Counted from the first letter of the stretch, positions 8,364-17,143 are shown. The stretch: 35,811 bases of DNA from Bacteroides sp. (GCA_011053095.1 DRHS01000073.1:1-35811), one strand, 5' to 3'. Notes: generated by a model not told the origin, from the letters alone. Program-made: numbers and translations.

Positions 8364-10577
8364 CTAGTCGCCAGCCAGTTCATCCAGAATCTTCCTTACA
8401 TCCGGAACACCCTTAACGTAGTAATCGGCTTTGGTAGCCTTAGTACCTACCTTAATGGTATAAGCTTTTTCAGGGAGTGCATCAAATGTGTATTCATCGG
8501 TCCAGTCATCACCCATGGCGAGGATGAAGTCAAAATCGACATCACCGATCTTAATTCCCGCAGCACGGCCCTTGTTAATCCCTGAATTTTTAATCTCGAT
8601 AACCTTGTCACCGTCCATGATCTCGAGGTTGAGGTTTGTGACCAGGGCTTTTAACTCATCCTTTAGTTCCCAGGAACGCTGGCTTCCAAGGTCGGGATCC
8701 GTATCACGATAATGCCAGACCAGGGAATAGTTTTTTGTCTCGATAAAGGACCTGGGCGTACGGTCTACATAAAATTCAAGTATGGGTTGAATGATATCCA
8801 TCCATTCCCTGTCAATTTGTTCTATCATGCTGAATTCAGTGCCCGGCTCTCTAGACCAAACCCCGTGTTCCGCGACAATATCAATGGGCCATTCTTCAGA
8901 AGGGAACCATTTACCCAGGGTTTCCTTGTCGCGGCCTGAAATTATAACCAGCTTGTTCTTTTTATTCTCTGAAAGTACACGTAAAATCCTGTAGAGTTCC
9001 TCGTCCGGGTTGACTTTCTGCGGATCCTTGTCAAAACCCATCAGGGTACCGTCATAATCAAGGAAAAGAATACGCTTTTCAGCATCCCTGTAACCATTGC
9101 TAAGGTCCTGCATTAGTTTCCCGGTAAATTTCCGGGCAAGTTTTATTTCCTGGATCTCTTTGACCTGCTTCAGGCTAAGGAAGAAATCATTGGCCCATCG
9201 TTCCACATTATAATTCTTCAATCGTTCGCAAAGCACACGGTTGGCGCTGATTTGCGCCTCTACCGGAATCTCCAGGGCACAATGAATAGATTCGCTGATT
9301 TCCAGTCGGTTATTAGGATTGACAATAATGGCTTCAGCAAGTTCTTTCGAGGCTCCCGCCGTTTCGGATATAATCAGGACCCCTGTCCGGTTCTCCCGGG
9401 TGGCAAGGTATTCCTTGGCGATAAGGTTCATTCCGTCACGTATGGGTGTGATAAGTGCAATATCGGACTGGCAGTAGAGCTCCATCCTCTCCTGGAAATC
9501 TAGCTGACGGTAGAAGTACAATACCGGCATCCAGGTAATGGATCCGAAGGTTGAATTTATGCGTCCTACAAGTTCATCAAGGTCACGCTTCAGGGTTTTG
9601 TAATGTTCCATTGATTCCCTCGAGGGCATGACAAAAAATAACAAGCTGACACGTTCATGATACTCCGGATAGGACTGCAGGAAATATTCGAAGGCTTTCA
9701 GACGGACCGTAATGCCTTTTGTGTAATCAAGCCGGTCCATTGAAAGGATGATTTTTTTATCTCCTCCGGCAATCTTCTGATTCAGCAGTTCCCTGGTAAG
9801 TCCCTTCGCATGCTCCTCAAGGCAGATGGATCTTCCGCCTTCGGCGAATTTGTCAAAGTCAATACCGAGTGGAAAGAAATCAACTTTAACGATCCTTTCT
9901 TCAAGATGAATGCGGTTGAAAACAGAATCGAAACCAAGCAGGCGCCTCACGCAGCTCATAAAATGCCTCTCGTAATCGTAGGTATGGAATCCAACCAGGT
10001 CGGCTCCCAGGAGTCCCTCAAGAATCTCCCGCCTCCATGGCAGAAGTCTGAAGATTTCATATGAAGGGAATGGGATATGCATGAAGAATCCCACAGATAC
10101 CGAGGAGAATTTCTCGCGTATCATCTTTGGCAGCAGCATTAGGTGGTAGTCATGAATCCAGACTTTGTCTCCTGCATTAAGAAGAGGCAGAACCTCGTCA
10201 AGATAGGCCTGGTTGGCCTCTACATATGTGTTCCAGAGGTCCTCCCTGTAGATGGCATTCTGGGTAAAATAATGAAAAAGAGGCCAGATTGTACGGTTGC
10301 TGAATCCATCAAGGAATCGGTCATGAAGCTTTTTGCCCAGGAACACGGGGTAACAGTTTTCTTCAGCATATGCCTTCGTGAGCTTCGCTCTTTGTGCCTG
10401 TGATAAATCCCCCCTGTTCAATCCAGGTCTGCCTACCCAGATTGCTTTCTGAGCCTCGTAAAAAGACTCGAGTCCACTGGTACGGGCATGCGATTTGGGT
10501 GTTGACAGATATGATTGATCCCCTTTGGATTCAAGGATAATAGGTAGTTCATAAGAAATGATAATCAGTTTACTCAT
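8364..10577 (-). CDS. Bifunctional GT20 synthase / HAD phosphatase (OtsA-OtsB type)
   Basis: A 737-residue fusion. Residues 1 to about 475 form a GT20 (trehalose-6-phosphate synthase family) domain with IWPLFHY (Trp98), [25 protein letters not shown] (280-288, with donor-binding Arg282 and Lys287), GRINSTFG and [11 protein letters not shown]. Residues about 500-737 form a HAD trehalose-phosphatase-type domain with DYDGTL (nucleophile Asp507), SGRD, AEHG, SLVWHYR, INKG and GDDWTDE. Together they would transfer glucose from a nucleotide sugar to a sugar phosphate and then dephosphorylate the product in the cytoplasm. The N-terminal loop is unusual: the family SNRLP is SYELP here (Glu10 where Arg is expected), the GG of the UDP-binding loop is absent (SHARTSGL), and the Tyr before GFSN is Leu89. 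The acceptor may therefore not be glucose 6-phosphate. The gene is divergent from the GH65 fusion gene, 85 bases away. Confidence 0.9.
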   Translation of the reverse strand: MSKLIIISYELPIILESKGDQSYLSTPKSHARTSGLESFYEAQKAIWVGRPGLNRGDLSQAQRAKLTKAYAEENCYPVFLGKKLHDRFLDGFSNRTIWPLFHYFTQNAIYREDLWNTYVEANQAYLDEVLPLLNAGDKVWIHDYHLMLLPKMIREKFSSVSVGFFMHIPFPSYEIFRLLPWRREILEGLLGADLVGFHTYDYERHFMSCVRRLLGFDSVFNRIHLEERIVKVDFFPLGIDFDKFAEGGRSICLEEHAKGLTRELLNQKIAGGDKKIILSMDRLDYTKGITVRLKAFEYFLQSYPEYHERVSLLFFVMPSRESMEHYKTLKRDLDELVGRINSTFGSITWMPVLYFYRQLDFQERMELYCQSDIALITPIRDGMNLIAKEYLATRENRTGVLIISETAGASKELAEAIIVNPNNRLEISESIHCALEIPVEAQISANRVLCERLKNYNVERWANDFFLSLKQVKEIQEIKLARKFTGKLMQDLSNGYRDAEKRILFLDYDGTLMGFDKDPQKVNPDEELYRILRVLSENKKNKLVIISGRDKETLGKWFPSEEWPIDIVAEHGVWSREPGTEFSMIEQIDREWMDIIQPILEFYVDRTPRSFIETKNYSLVWHYRDTDPDLGSQRSWELKDELKALVTNLNLEIMDGDKVIEIKNSGINKGRAAGIKIGDVDFDFILAMGDDWTDEYTFDALPEKAYTIKVGTKATKADYYVKGVPDVRKILDELAGD

Positions 10578-10648
10578 GCCTCATAACGTATTGATTATTT
10601 TCTAATTTTGAGGCATTGTCAATATAAGCCCTTTCTACCGATAATCAA
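10576..10648. repeat. Two interleaved inverted repeats between divergent GT20 and GH65 genes
   Basis: ATGCCTCA at 10576-10583 is inverted as TGAGGCAT at 10609-10616, with centres 33 bases apart. TTGATTAT at 10591-10598 is inverted as ATAATCAA at 10641-10648. A further GATAATCA copy sits at 10560-10567 inside the GT20 gene. The arms flank or overlap the start region of the GT20 gene and its candidate promoter, which fits operator sites for a regulator controlling both genes. No regulator gene is adjacent, and 8-base arms in AT-rich DNA can arise by chance. Confidence 0.35.
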
Positions 10649-10650
10649 AA
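10619..10650 (-). promoter_or_regulatory. Candidate promoter for the GT20 synthase/phosphatase gene
   Basis: On the minus strand TTTTG (10646-10650) is followed 19 bases later by TATATTGA (10619-10626), a partial match to the Bacteroidota -33 TTG / -7 TAnnTTTG pattern. It would give a leader of roughly 35 bases. The -7 match is imperfect. Confidence 0.3.
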
Positions 10651-10662
10651 TTTCAGATACCC

Positions 10663-13600
10663 ATGGCAAACCACCTTTTTACAGCAGTAATATTCGATCT
10701 CGATGGTGTAATCACTCAGACTGCATTGACACATTCCACTGCATGGAAGGAAATGTTTGATACCTTTCTCAGATCGAGAGAGAAAAACCACGGAGAAGCC
10801 TTCCGGGAGTTCACCCATACTGAGGATTACCTTCCTTATGTAGACGGAAAACCACGCTACAAAGGTGTGGCCTCCTTCCTGGAATCAAGAAATATTGATA
10901 TTCCTTACGGTGATCCATCAGACGATCCTGAGGCGGAGACTGCATGTGGACTTGGAAACCGGAAGAATGTCGTTTTTAATGAGATACTTGACAGGGATGG
11001 TGTGAAACTCTACGATTCAACGGTAGATCTGATCCATGAACTTAAAAAGGAAGGCATACGGATAGGGGTGGCTTCTTCAAGCAAAAACTGTGAGCCGGTT
11101 CTGGAGGCTGCGGGACTCCTTGATCTTTTCGAAACCAGGGTTGACGGGGTTGTTTCGGCTGAACTGGGACTCCAGGGAAAACCGGAACCCGATATTTTCA
11201 CTACCGCATGCGATAACCTCGGAGTAGATTACAGTACTTCCATTGTTGTTGAGGACGCAGTAAGCGGGGTGCAGGCCGGCCGTGCGGGTAACTTCGGACT
11301 CACACTTGGTATCGCCCGTGAAGAAAACGTACGGGAATTGCTGATCAACGGGGCCGACATAGTGGTTGAAGATATGGCGGAACTGGGGGGGGTAGCGGGA
11401 TTAGACCGGTGGTTTGAAACGGGACTTGACAGGGACAACTGGTCAATCCTCTACAATGACTATGACCCGGGAAAAGAAAAGTCACGAGAAGCCCTGCTAA
11501 CAATAGGGAACGGGTATTTCGGTACCAGGGGTGCCTTGGAAGAATGCGATGCCGGTGAAAATAATTATCCCGGCACCTATATGGCAGGTATGTTTAATCG
11601 TCTCACATCTAAGGTTAGCGATCGTGATATTGAGAACGAAGATTTTGTTAACTGTCCCAACTGGCTCCAGGTTACCTTCCGTATTGACGAAGGGGAATGG
11701 ATGGATCCCAATACTCTCAATATCCTTTCCATCAATCGCCGCTTGTCATTTCGGGATGGACTCCTTTCAAAGGAAATGATCGTTGAGGATGCCATGGGTA
11801 ACAGGACCAGGATTGAGTCATCCCGTCTGGCAAGCATGGACGATATGCATACAGCCGCCCTCAGATATACAATTGAACCACAGAATTATTCCGGTAAGAT
11901 AAGCCTTCGGTCAATACTCGATGGAGACCTGATCAATGACGGTGTGGCCAGGTACCGGCAGCTTGACCAGAAGCACCTTGATGCAATGGAACAGGGAGGA
12001 GACAAGCAATCACAGTACCTGCTTGTTCAGACCAAGCAGTCTGACGTGGAGATTGCACTCGCTGCCAGGTTAAGGGTATTCCTCGATCAGTCCGAACAGC
12101 AATGTGACCTCCTTCACGTAACCTCAGAGGGTAAGGTTGAATCTGAGATTGAATTTCAGGTTAAAGAGAGTCAGTCACTCAGCCTTGAAAAACTTGTAGG
12201 TATATTCACATCCCGTGAGACTGGACCGGGACTGAGCCTTCAGACCGCCCGGGAACATATCGGCAGTCTTGAGAGTTTTGATAAAGTCCACTTTCGCAGC
12301 ACCGGCAAATGGGAGGAGATATGGAAGGAGGCTGACATACAGGTCAGCGGTGACAGGTTTGCCCAGAAAATGATCCGAATGCATATCTATCACCTTATGG
12401 TAACCGCATCTCCACATAATGTAAAGCTTGATGCCGGAATTCCCGCAAGGGGATTGCATGGAGAAGCTTATCGGGGGCATATTTTCTGGGATGAGCTTTA
12501 TATTCTGAACTTTTTCAGCCTTCACTTCCCGGAAATTGTTAAATCAATTTTAATGTACCGTTACCGGAGGATAGGGGAGGCCCGTAAATACGCAAAGCAA
12601 TATGGTTTTAGTGGTGCTATGTACCCCTGGCAAAGTGGCAGTGACGGCCGAGAGGAGACCCAGGTTGTCCACCTGAATCCCGTCTCCGGGGAATGGGGCC
12701 CTGATTACAGCTCCCTGCAAAGGCATGTTTCCCTCGCAATAGCCTTTAACATCTGGTATTATTACTGGATCAGTATGGATGTGGATTTTCTAAGCAGGGA
12801 AGGAGGGGAGATGCTTTTCGAGATCTGCAGATTCTGGGTAAGTAAATGTGAAAAAGATGAAAAGACAGGTAAATACTCGATCAGAAAGGTTATGGGACCT
12901 GATGAATTCCATGAGCAGCTGCCAGGTTCGGATGAAGAGGGATTGAAGGACAATGCATACACGAATCTTATGGTTGCCTGGATGCTTGGCAAATCAACCG
13001 GGTTCCTGAGAAGCATCGATGAAGAAAAGGTAAGGGGACTAAAAGCCAAGATAAACCTTGATGATAAAGAGATCAATGAATGGGAGGAAATAAAGGATAA
13101 TCTGAACGTTCACCTGAATGATGATGGAATTCTTGAACAGTTCCAGGGCTATTTCGGGCTTAAAGAGCTGGACTGGGATGCCTACAGGGAGAAGTACGAT
13201 AATATTTACCGGATGGACCGCATTCTGAAGGCCGAAGGCAAATCGCCTGACGACTACAAGGTAGCCAAACAGCCCGACACCCTTATGGCCTGGTTCAACC
13301 TTGATGATTCAGAGATCAAGGAAATCCTTGCAGGTATGGGGCATTCAACTGCAAAGGATATGCTGGGTGCAAACTACGACTATTATTTTGGCAGGACCTC
13401 ACATGGTTCAACGCTTAGCAGGATTGTCCATGCATATCTTGCCAATGAGCTCAGAAGAGGGGAATCTGCATGGAACTTATACATGGAGGCCCTGTCGAGT
13501 GATTATGTTGATATACAAGGAGGTACGACTGCTGAAGGAATACATGCCGGGGTAATGGGCTCGACGGTTTTATTCGTTATCCAGTCCATTGCCGGAATCC

Positions 13601-13821
13601 AATTGAAGGGTGAAAATTTGTCAATGAACCCAATCTTACCGAAAGGATGGAAAAAACTGGTTTTCAATTTTGCATTCCGAAAAAATTATTACATTTTTGA
13701 AATCTTTCCTGACAGGGTTTCAGTTGAGATTAATTCTTCTGATGATCAGCCGGTTGAAATCGAGATTGCAGGTAAGATTTACGGAATTGTATCCGGAGAA
13801 AGATTTGAAGTAGAATTGTAA
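10663..13821 (+). CDS. Beta-phosphoglucomutase / GH65 glycoside phosphorylase fusion
   Basis: A 1052-residue two-enzyme protein. Residues about 8-245 are a HAD beta-phosphoglucomutase-family domain: FDLDGVIT (Asp12 nucleophile, Asp14), the HSTAW cap motif, ASSSKN, GKPEPD and VEDAVSG. Residues about 260-1052 are GH65: an N-terminal beta-sandwich (GNGYFGTRG), a linker, then the (alpha/alpha)6 barrel with DAGIPARGLHGEAYRGH, FWDELY, GPDEF (catalytic acid Glu748), KQPDTL and TSHGSTLS (phosphate site, about 912-919). GH65 phosphorylases split alpha-glucosides with phosphate to beta-glucose 1-phosphate, which the mutase turns into glucose 6-phosphate, so the fusion joins consecutive steps. The acceptor loop reads GSDGREETQ; as I recall the families, this is unlike characterised maltose (CHNEWE) or trehalose phosphorylases, and closer to uncharacterised HAD-linked actinobacterial GH65 proteins. 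Substrate is therefore open; trehalose is the default guess from the divergent GT20 gene. Confidence 0.9.
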   Translation: MANHLFTAVIFDLDGVITQTALTHSTAWKEMFDTFLRSREKNHGEAFREFTHTEDYLPYVDGKPRYKGVASFLESRNIDIPYGDPSDDPEAETACGLGNRKNVVFNEILDRDGVKLYDSTVDLIHELKKEGIRIGVASSSKNCEPVLEAAGLLDLFETRVDGVVSAELGLQGKPEPDIFTTACDNLGVDYSTSIVVEDAVSGVQAGRAGNFGLTLGIAREENVRELLINGADIVVEDMAELGGVAGLDRWFETGLDRDNWSILYNDYDPGKEKSREALLTIGNGYFGTRGALEECDAGENNYPGTYMAGMFNRLTSKVSDRDIENEDFVNCPNWLQVTFRIDEGEWMDPNTLNILSINRRLSFRDGLLSKEMIVEDAMGNRTRIESSRLASMDDMHTAALRYTIEPQNYSGKISLRSILDGDLINDGVARYRQLDQKHLDAMEQGGDKQSQYLLVQTKQSDVEIALAARLRVFLDQSEQQCDLLHVTSEGKVESEIEFQVKESQSLSLEKLVGIFTSRETGPGLSLQTAREHIGSLESFDKVHFRSTGKWEEIWKEADIQVSGDRFAQKMIRMHIYHLMVTASPHNVKLDAGIPARGLHGEAYRGHIFWDELYILNFFSLHFPEIVKSILMYRYRRIGEARKYAKQYGFSGAMYPWQSGSDGREETQVVHLNPVSGEWGPDYSSLQRHVSLAIAFNIWYYYWISMDVDFLSREGGEMLFEICRFWVSKCEKDEKTGKYSIRKVMGPDEFHEQLPGSDEEGLKDNAYTNLMVAWMLGKSTGFLRSIDEEKVRGLKAKINLDDKEINEWEEIKDNLNVHLNDDGILEQFQGYFGLKELDWDAYREKYDNIYRMDRILKAEGKSPDDYKVAKQPDTLMAWFNLDDSEIKEILAGMGHSTAKDMLGANYDYYFGRTSHGSTLSRIVHAYLANELRRGESAWNLYMEALSSDYVDIQGGTTAEGIHAGVMGSTVLFVIQSIAGIQLKGENLSMNPILPKGWKKLVFNFAFRKNYYIFEIFPDRVSVEINSSDDQPVEIEIAGKIYGIVSGERFEVEL

Positions 13822-13834
13822 TTTTAAATGAAAA

Positions 13835-14518
13835 ATGAGTGTTATGCTGGGTGATATTCTTCTGATCCAGGAAACCCATAAACTGGCTGCGGCCAAGATT
13901 AAGGAAATTCTGATGAAAGACTGTACTTCCAAAACAAGGGGGTACAAATATATCGTTGCCATTTCCGGTGAATCAGGATCCGGCAAATCGGAACTTTCCC
14001 ATTCCCTGGCCAAATTGCTAAAACCTGAGAAAATCAGGGTAAAGGTTATCCATACCGATAATTATTACAAGGTGCCTCCTCTGCTGAGGTCTGAATGGAG
14101 AAGGACCCAGGGACCCGAAAACATAGGACTTAACGAATATGACTGGAGCCTGATAGACCAGAACATCAGGGAATTTAAGGAAGACAGGGAGGCCATGATG
14201 CCCTGCATCGATATTATCCCGGAACAAATCGACAAGCTGATTACCGATTTTAAGAAAGTCGACCTACTGGTGGTAGATGGTTTATATGCCATTAAGACAG
14301 ATCATGTAGATCTTCGGGTTTTCATCGACCTTACCTACCACGAAACAAAAATGACCCAGATAATACGGGGCAAGGAACCCATGGATGAATGGAGGTCCAT
14401 CGTACTTGAGAGAGAGCATCTCAGTGTTAAATCACTTAAATCCATGGCAGACCTTATCGTTAATAAAAACTACGACGTAGTTCCTGCCAATGGAAAGTTC
14501 GAAGCGCTGTTTAAATAA
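13835..14518 (+). CDS. P-loop kinase of the uridine kinase/phosphoribulokinase type
   Basis: A 227-residue cytoplasmic protein with a Walker A motif GESGSGKS at residues 45-52, followed by HTDNYYKVPP, which matches the substrate-side DxFY segment of uridine kinase/PRK-like kinases. A Walker B-like LLVVDGLYAI and an arginine-rich lid region (IIRG, then VLEREH) come after. The family phosphorylates small hydroxyl compounds such as uridine, pantothenate, ribulose 5-phosphate or glycerate. The gene begins 13 bases after the GH65 fusion stop codon on the same strand and is surely co-transcribed with it. This suggests the kinase handles the acceptor or sugar released by phosphorolysis, but that is inference. 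I do not recognise a specific substrate signature. A structured T-tract terminator region follows. Confidence 0.75.
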   Translation: MSVMLGDILLIQETHKLAAAKIKEILMKDCTSKTRGYKYIVAISGESGSGKSELSHSLAKLLKPEKIRVKVIHTDNYYKVPPLLRSEWRRTQGPENIGLNEYDWSLIDQNIREFKEDREAMMPCIDIIPEQIDKLITDFKKVDLLVVDGLYAIKTDHVDLRVFIDLTYHETKMTQIIRGKEPMDEWRSIVLEREHLSVKSLKSMADLIVNKNYDVVPANGKFEALFK

Positions 14519-14556
14519 TTTATCAACAGCTTTTCTCTTTGATTATTAAGTATACA

Positions 14557-14618
14557 AGCCGTGCTATCCCCTTACAGGAAGCATGTCATGACTGTGGAGG
14601 TCTGCACTGCCTGCGGCT
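14557..14618 (+). ncRNA. Candidate structured RNA element after the kinase gene
   Basis: A nested long hairpin can be drawn: AGCC (14557-14560) with GGCT (14615-14618), GTGC (14561-14564) with GCAC (14604-14607), and the ten-base arm 14568-14577 with CTGTGGAGG (14592-14600), leaving one mismatch and one bulge. The apical loop is 14578-14591. It sits directly before a T-tract terminator, so it could be a processed 3' UTR small RNA, an attenuator, or simply folded trailer. I compared it by eye with SRP RNA and saw no match. Confidence 0.25.
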
Positions 14619-14643
14619 ACTTGTCAGGCTGATTTTTTTTTTT
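14609..14643 (+). terminator. Terminator of the GH65-kinase transcript
   Basis: GCCTG (14609-14613) pairs with CAGGC (14625-14629) around an 11-base loop, followed by GA at 14631-14632 and an uninterrupted 11-base T run (14633-14643). The stem is short but the T tract is the longest in the window. It separates the phosphorylase-kinase unit from the FadL-type gene. Confidence 0.6.
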
Positions 14644-14654
14644 ATAAATACCCC

Positions 14655-14662
14655 TATCTTTA
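14655..14662 (+). promoter_or_regulatory. Candidate -7 element for the FadL-type gene
   Basis: TATCTTTA matches the Bacteroidota TAnnTTTG element at all fixed positions except the last. It lies 29 bases before the ATG, giving a leader of about 20 bases. Only a T-rich stretch occupies the -33 position. Confidence 0.4.
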
Positions 14663-14690
14663 AATCCGTTGAACCAAACATGAACTAATT

Positions 14691-16283
14691 ATGAAAAGAT
14701 CCCTAATGACCGCATTGGCAGCCCTGTTTCTGGCAGGCACCATCTTCGCGGGCGGTATTGTAACCAATACCAATCAAAGTGCAATGTTTACCCGTATGGG
14801 CAACCGAACTGCCACACTGGGTATAGATGCTGTTTATTACAACCCGGCCGGACTGACCAAACTCGGAAATGGGTTCCACTTTTCTATCAATAACCAGACC
14901 ATCGGGCAGACCCGTACCATTAACAGTGATTATGCGAATCTGAATAATGGTGAATACATCGGGGAAGTCTCGGCTCCAATTTTCCCTGGCATTTATGGAG
15001 TATTTAATATGGGAAAATTGGCATTTTCTGTCGGTTTTAATCCTATTGGAGGTGGAGGAGGAGCCACATATAAGACAGGGCTTCCTTCATTTGAGTACAC
15101 TCCCTCTGACCTGCCCGTGGCATTGGTTAACCCATTGATCAATCAAACTGTTGATGGCTATTCCATTGATGCATTTTTTGAAGGCAGCTCTGTTTTCTAC
15201 GGTTTCCAGGGAAATGTCAGCTACGAGATCAATGATATGATTTCTGTTGCAGTTGGTGCAAGATATGTAACCGCCAGGGAATCTTATACCGGGCATTTGA
15301 ATGACATCATGTTACTTGGGCTTAATAATGCTCTTATGGCAGATCCTGTTAATATTCCTGCCACCACTTATTTTGCAAACGCACAAACTAGTGCACAGGG
15401 AGGAGCGGATAACCTGAATGCTGCCATTGGTGCCGGACTTATCCAGGCTACAGATCCCCTGTCAGACCCTGCAGCCATCGGGGCCCTTACGGTTATGGGA
15501 CTTTATACTCCCGGAATGTCCAATGGGGCGGCAGCAGCTACATTTGGCGGAGCAGCAGTCCAATACGGTGCAACATCTGCTGTTTTGGACAACCAGGACG
15601 TGGATGCTGACAAGACCGCATCCGGCATTACACCGATTGTAAGCGTTAATATTCAGCCTATCGACATACTGAACATCGCCGTCAAGTATGAATTTGCTAC
15701 TGCCCTTGAGTTTGAAACTGCTGCAGATGCAGATAAGCAGGGACTTTTAGGGTATAATCCGGATGGTACTCCTAAATATTTATTCCCGAACGGAGATAAG
15801 ACTAACCTGGATATGCCCGCATACCTGGCGATTGGGGCTACCCTCCAGCCTGTGGAATCATTGCTTCTTGCCGGACATTTCGGTTACTACTTTGACAAGA
15901 GCGCAAACTGGGACGGAAGGCAGGACCTGCTTAACAGCAATACTTATGAAATTGCACTAGCTGCAGAATATTACCTTTCTGAAAAGTTCCTTGTCAGTGC
16001 AGGATGGTCTTATACCAAGACCGATCCAACTCCGGAATACCAGACAGACCTGAGTTACACACTTCCCACTCATGGACTCAGTTTTGGTATTGGATGGGAC
16101 ATTATGCCGATGATGCAACTGAATCTGGGTGGCCAGTATGTTATCTATGAAGAGGGAGCCAATAAGTTTAATCATGATTTTGCCAACTCGGGAGCATTGT
16201 TCCCCGTAACTGAAACACTGGCAAAATCAGTATGGATTGTGGGTGTTGGACTTAATATTACCCTTGCATCCAAAGGAGAATAA
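14691..16283 (+). CDS. OmpP1/FadL/TodX family outer-membrane transporter
   Basis: A 530-residue protein with a signal peptide (cleavage near TIFA-GG, about residue 20). The mature N-terminus (GGIVTNTNQSAMFTRMGNRTATLG) leads into the YYNPAGL signature of the FadL family (about residues 44-50). It is then dominated by alternating beta strands, with an Ala/Gly-rich extracellular stretch at about 225-310 (GAAAATFGGAAVQYG). FadL-type channels pass hydrophobic molecules such as long-chain fatty acids across the outer membrane. The C-terminus ends LASKGE rather than in the aromatic residue usual for barrels, a small oddity. The gene has its own candidate promoter and a strong terminator, so it appears monocistronic. 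It is followed by a secreted hypothetical gene and a lipid-flavoured gene run. Confidence 0.88.
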   Translation: MKRSLMTALAALFLAGTIFAGGIVTNTNQSAMFTRMGNRTATLGIDAVYYNPAGLTKLGNGFHFSINNQTIGQTRTINSDYANLNNGEYIGEVSAPIFPGIYGVFNMGKLAFSVGFNPIGGGGGATYKTGLPSFEYTPSDLPVALVNPLINQTVDGYSIDAFFEGSSVFYGFQGNVSYEINDMISVAVGARYVTARESYTGHLNDIMLLGLNNALMADPVNIPATTYFANAQTSAQGGADNLNAAIGAGLIQATDPLSDPAAIGALTVMGLYTPGMSNGAAAATFGGAAVQYGATSAVLDNQDVDADKTASGITPIVSVNIQPIDILNIAVKYEFATALEFETAADADKQGLLGYNPDGTPKYLFPNGDKTNLDMPAYLAIGATLQPVESLLLAGHFGYYFDKSANWDGRQDLLNSNTYEIALAAEYYLSEKFLVSAGWSYTKTDPTPEYQTDLSYTLPTHGLSFGIGWDIMPMMQLNLGGQYVIYEEGANKFNHDFANSGALFPVTETLAKSVWIVGVGLNITLASKGE

Positions 16284-16307
16284 GAAACTGGAATAATATT
16301 TGCAGTT

Positions 16308-16347
16308 AAACCGCAGGATGTATCTCCGGATACACTGCGGTTTTTTT
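16308..16347 (+). terminator. Rho-independent terminator after the FadL-type gene
   Basis: AAACCGCAG plus TGTATC pair with GATACA plus CTGCGGTTT around a TCCG loop, with a two-base bulge (GA) on the 5' side. A seven-base T run (16341-16347) ends the element. It lies 25 bases after the stop codon. Confidence 0.88.
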
Positions 16348-16360
16348 AACTAATATCATT

Positions 16361-17044
16361 ATGAGATCTCTTGCAACCCTTGTGGTATTAATTCTTGCAT
16401 TCCATCTTTCTGCGCAGGTTTACGACCATCCTAACTATTCCCTTACCAGCCATCCGACACTTGCAATCATCAGTGTTGAGCGCTGGGATGATCAGATGGT
16501 TCTTACGCTGAGCCTGAAAAACGAAAGATATTCCGGTGAATTCTGTATTGACAGCAACACGGTGCTCAGAAATTCCCTGGGAAAGGATGAATACAAACTT
16601 GTAAGTATGGAAGGCATAACAGCCTGTCCCGAGGTATACCGTTTTAAAACCATTGGTGAAAGAATAACCATAATACTGGAATTCCCGGCTATCCCGGATG
16701 ATGTCAATTACATTGATCTTATAGAGAATTGCGATGAGAACTGTGTTACACTAAAATACATTCTTCTTGATGAAGAATTGAACTCATCCCTGAATGAAGG
16801 TATCCGGCTTTATGAACTTGGTAAGCCTGATGCTTCTCTCCAGGTTTTTGAAGATTTGATGCGTACGGAATACGATGACTTCTCACCCGTATTCGGAACA
16901 GTTTATTTATACCTGATTGCAATCCAATATGAACTTGGTAGTTCAAAGGATGCAAGGGAAGTATTTCAGAGGCTTAAAGATTCAAACATTGTGGGCCGGG
17001 ACGAGTTCATTGAGGCCGCAAGGGAGACAGGTATAGTAAGATAA
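16361..17044 (+). CDS. Secreted hypothetical protein with TPR-like C-terminus
   Basis: A 227-residue protein I do not recognise. It has a clear signal peptide (cleavage after LSA, residue 18). The mature N-terminal half looks beta-rich, with strands such as QMVLTLSLKN and ERITIILEFP and several cysteines (GEFCID, TACPEV, NCDENC), which could form disulfides in the periplasm. The C-terminal third is helical and TPR-like (LNEGIRLYELGKPDASLQVFE, then YLYLIAIQYELGSSKDAREVFQRL). It begins 13 bases after the FadL-type gene terminator on the same strand, so read-through expression is possible. A role in envelope stress, metal binding or partner binding cannot be chosen from sequence. Confidence 0.7.
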   Translation: MRSLATLVVLILAFHLSAQVYDHPNYSLTSHPTLAIISVERWDDQMVLTLSLKNERYSGEFCIDSNTVLRNSLGKDEYKLVSMEGITACPEVYRFKTIGERITIILEFPAIPDDVNYIDLIENCDENCVTLKYILLDEELNSSLNEGIRLYELGKPDASLQVFEDLMRTEYDDFSPVFGTVYLYLIAIQYELGSSKDAREVFQRLKDSNIVGRDEFIEAARETGIVR

Positions 17045-17047
17045 GTT

Positions 17048-17068
17048 CAGGCTCACAAACTGAGCCTG
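17048..17068 (+). terminator. Stem-loop after the secreted hypothetical gene
   Basis: A perfect 8-base inverted repeat, CAGGCTCA and TGAGCCTG, surrounds a CAAAC loop four bases after the stop codon. There is no immediate T tract, so it may act as a 3' stabilising hairpin or a weak terminator. Confidence 0.45.
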
Positions 17069-17143
17069 GCTTCAGGGGATTGAACAAGGAGAAATATTTT
17101 TTTCTTAAATTAGGCATTCAAATACTGTCAATCCAAAAACCAC

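Noticed and set aside
14557-14643. Signal recognition particle RNA
   Set aside because: A CAGGAAGCA stretch caught the eye, but the conserved GGUCAGG...GGAA...AGCAGCC core and the asymmetric loop are missing.
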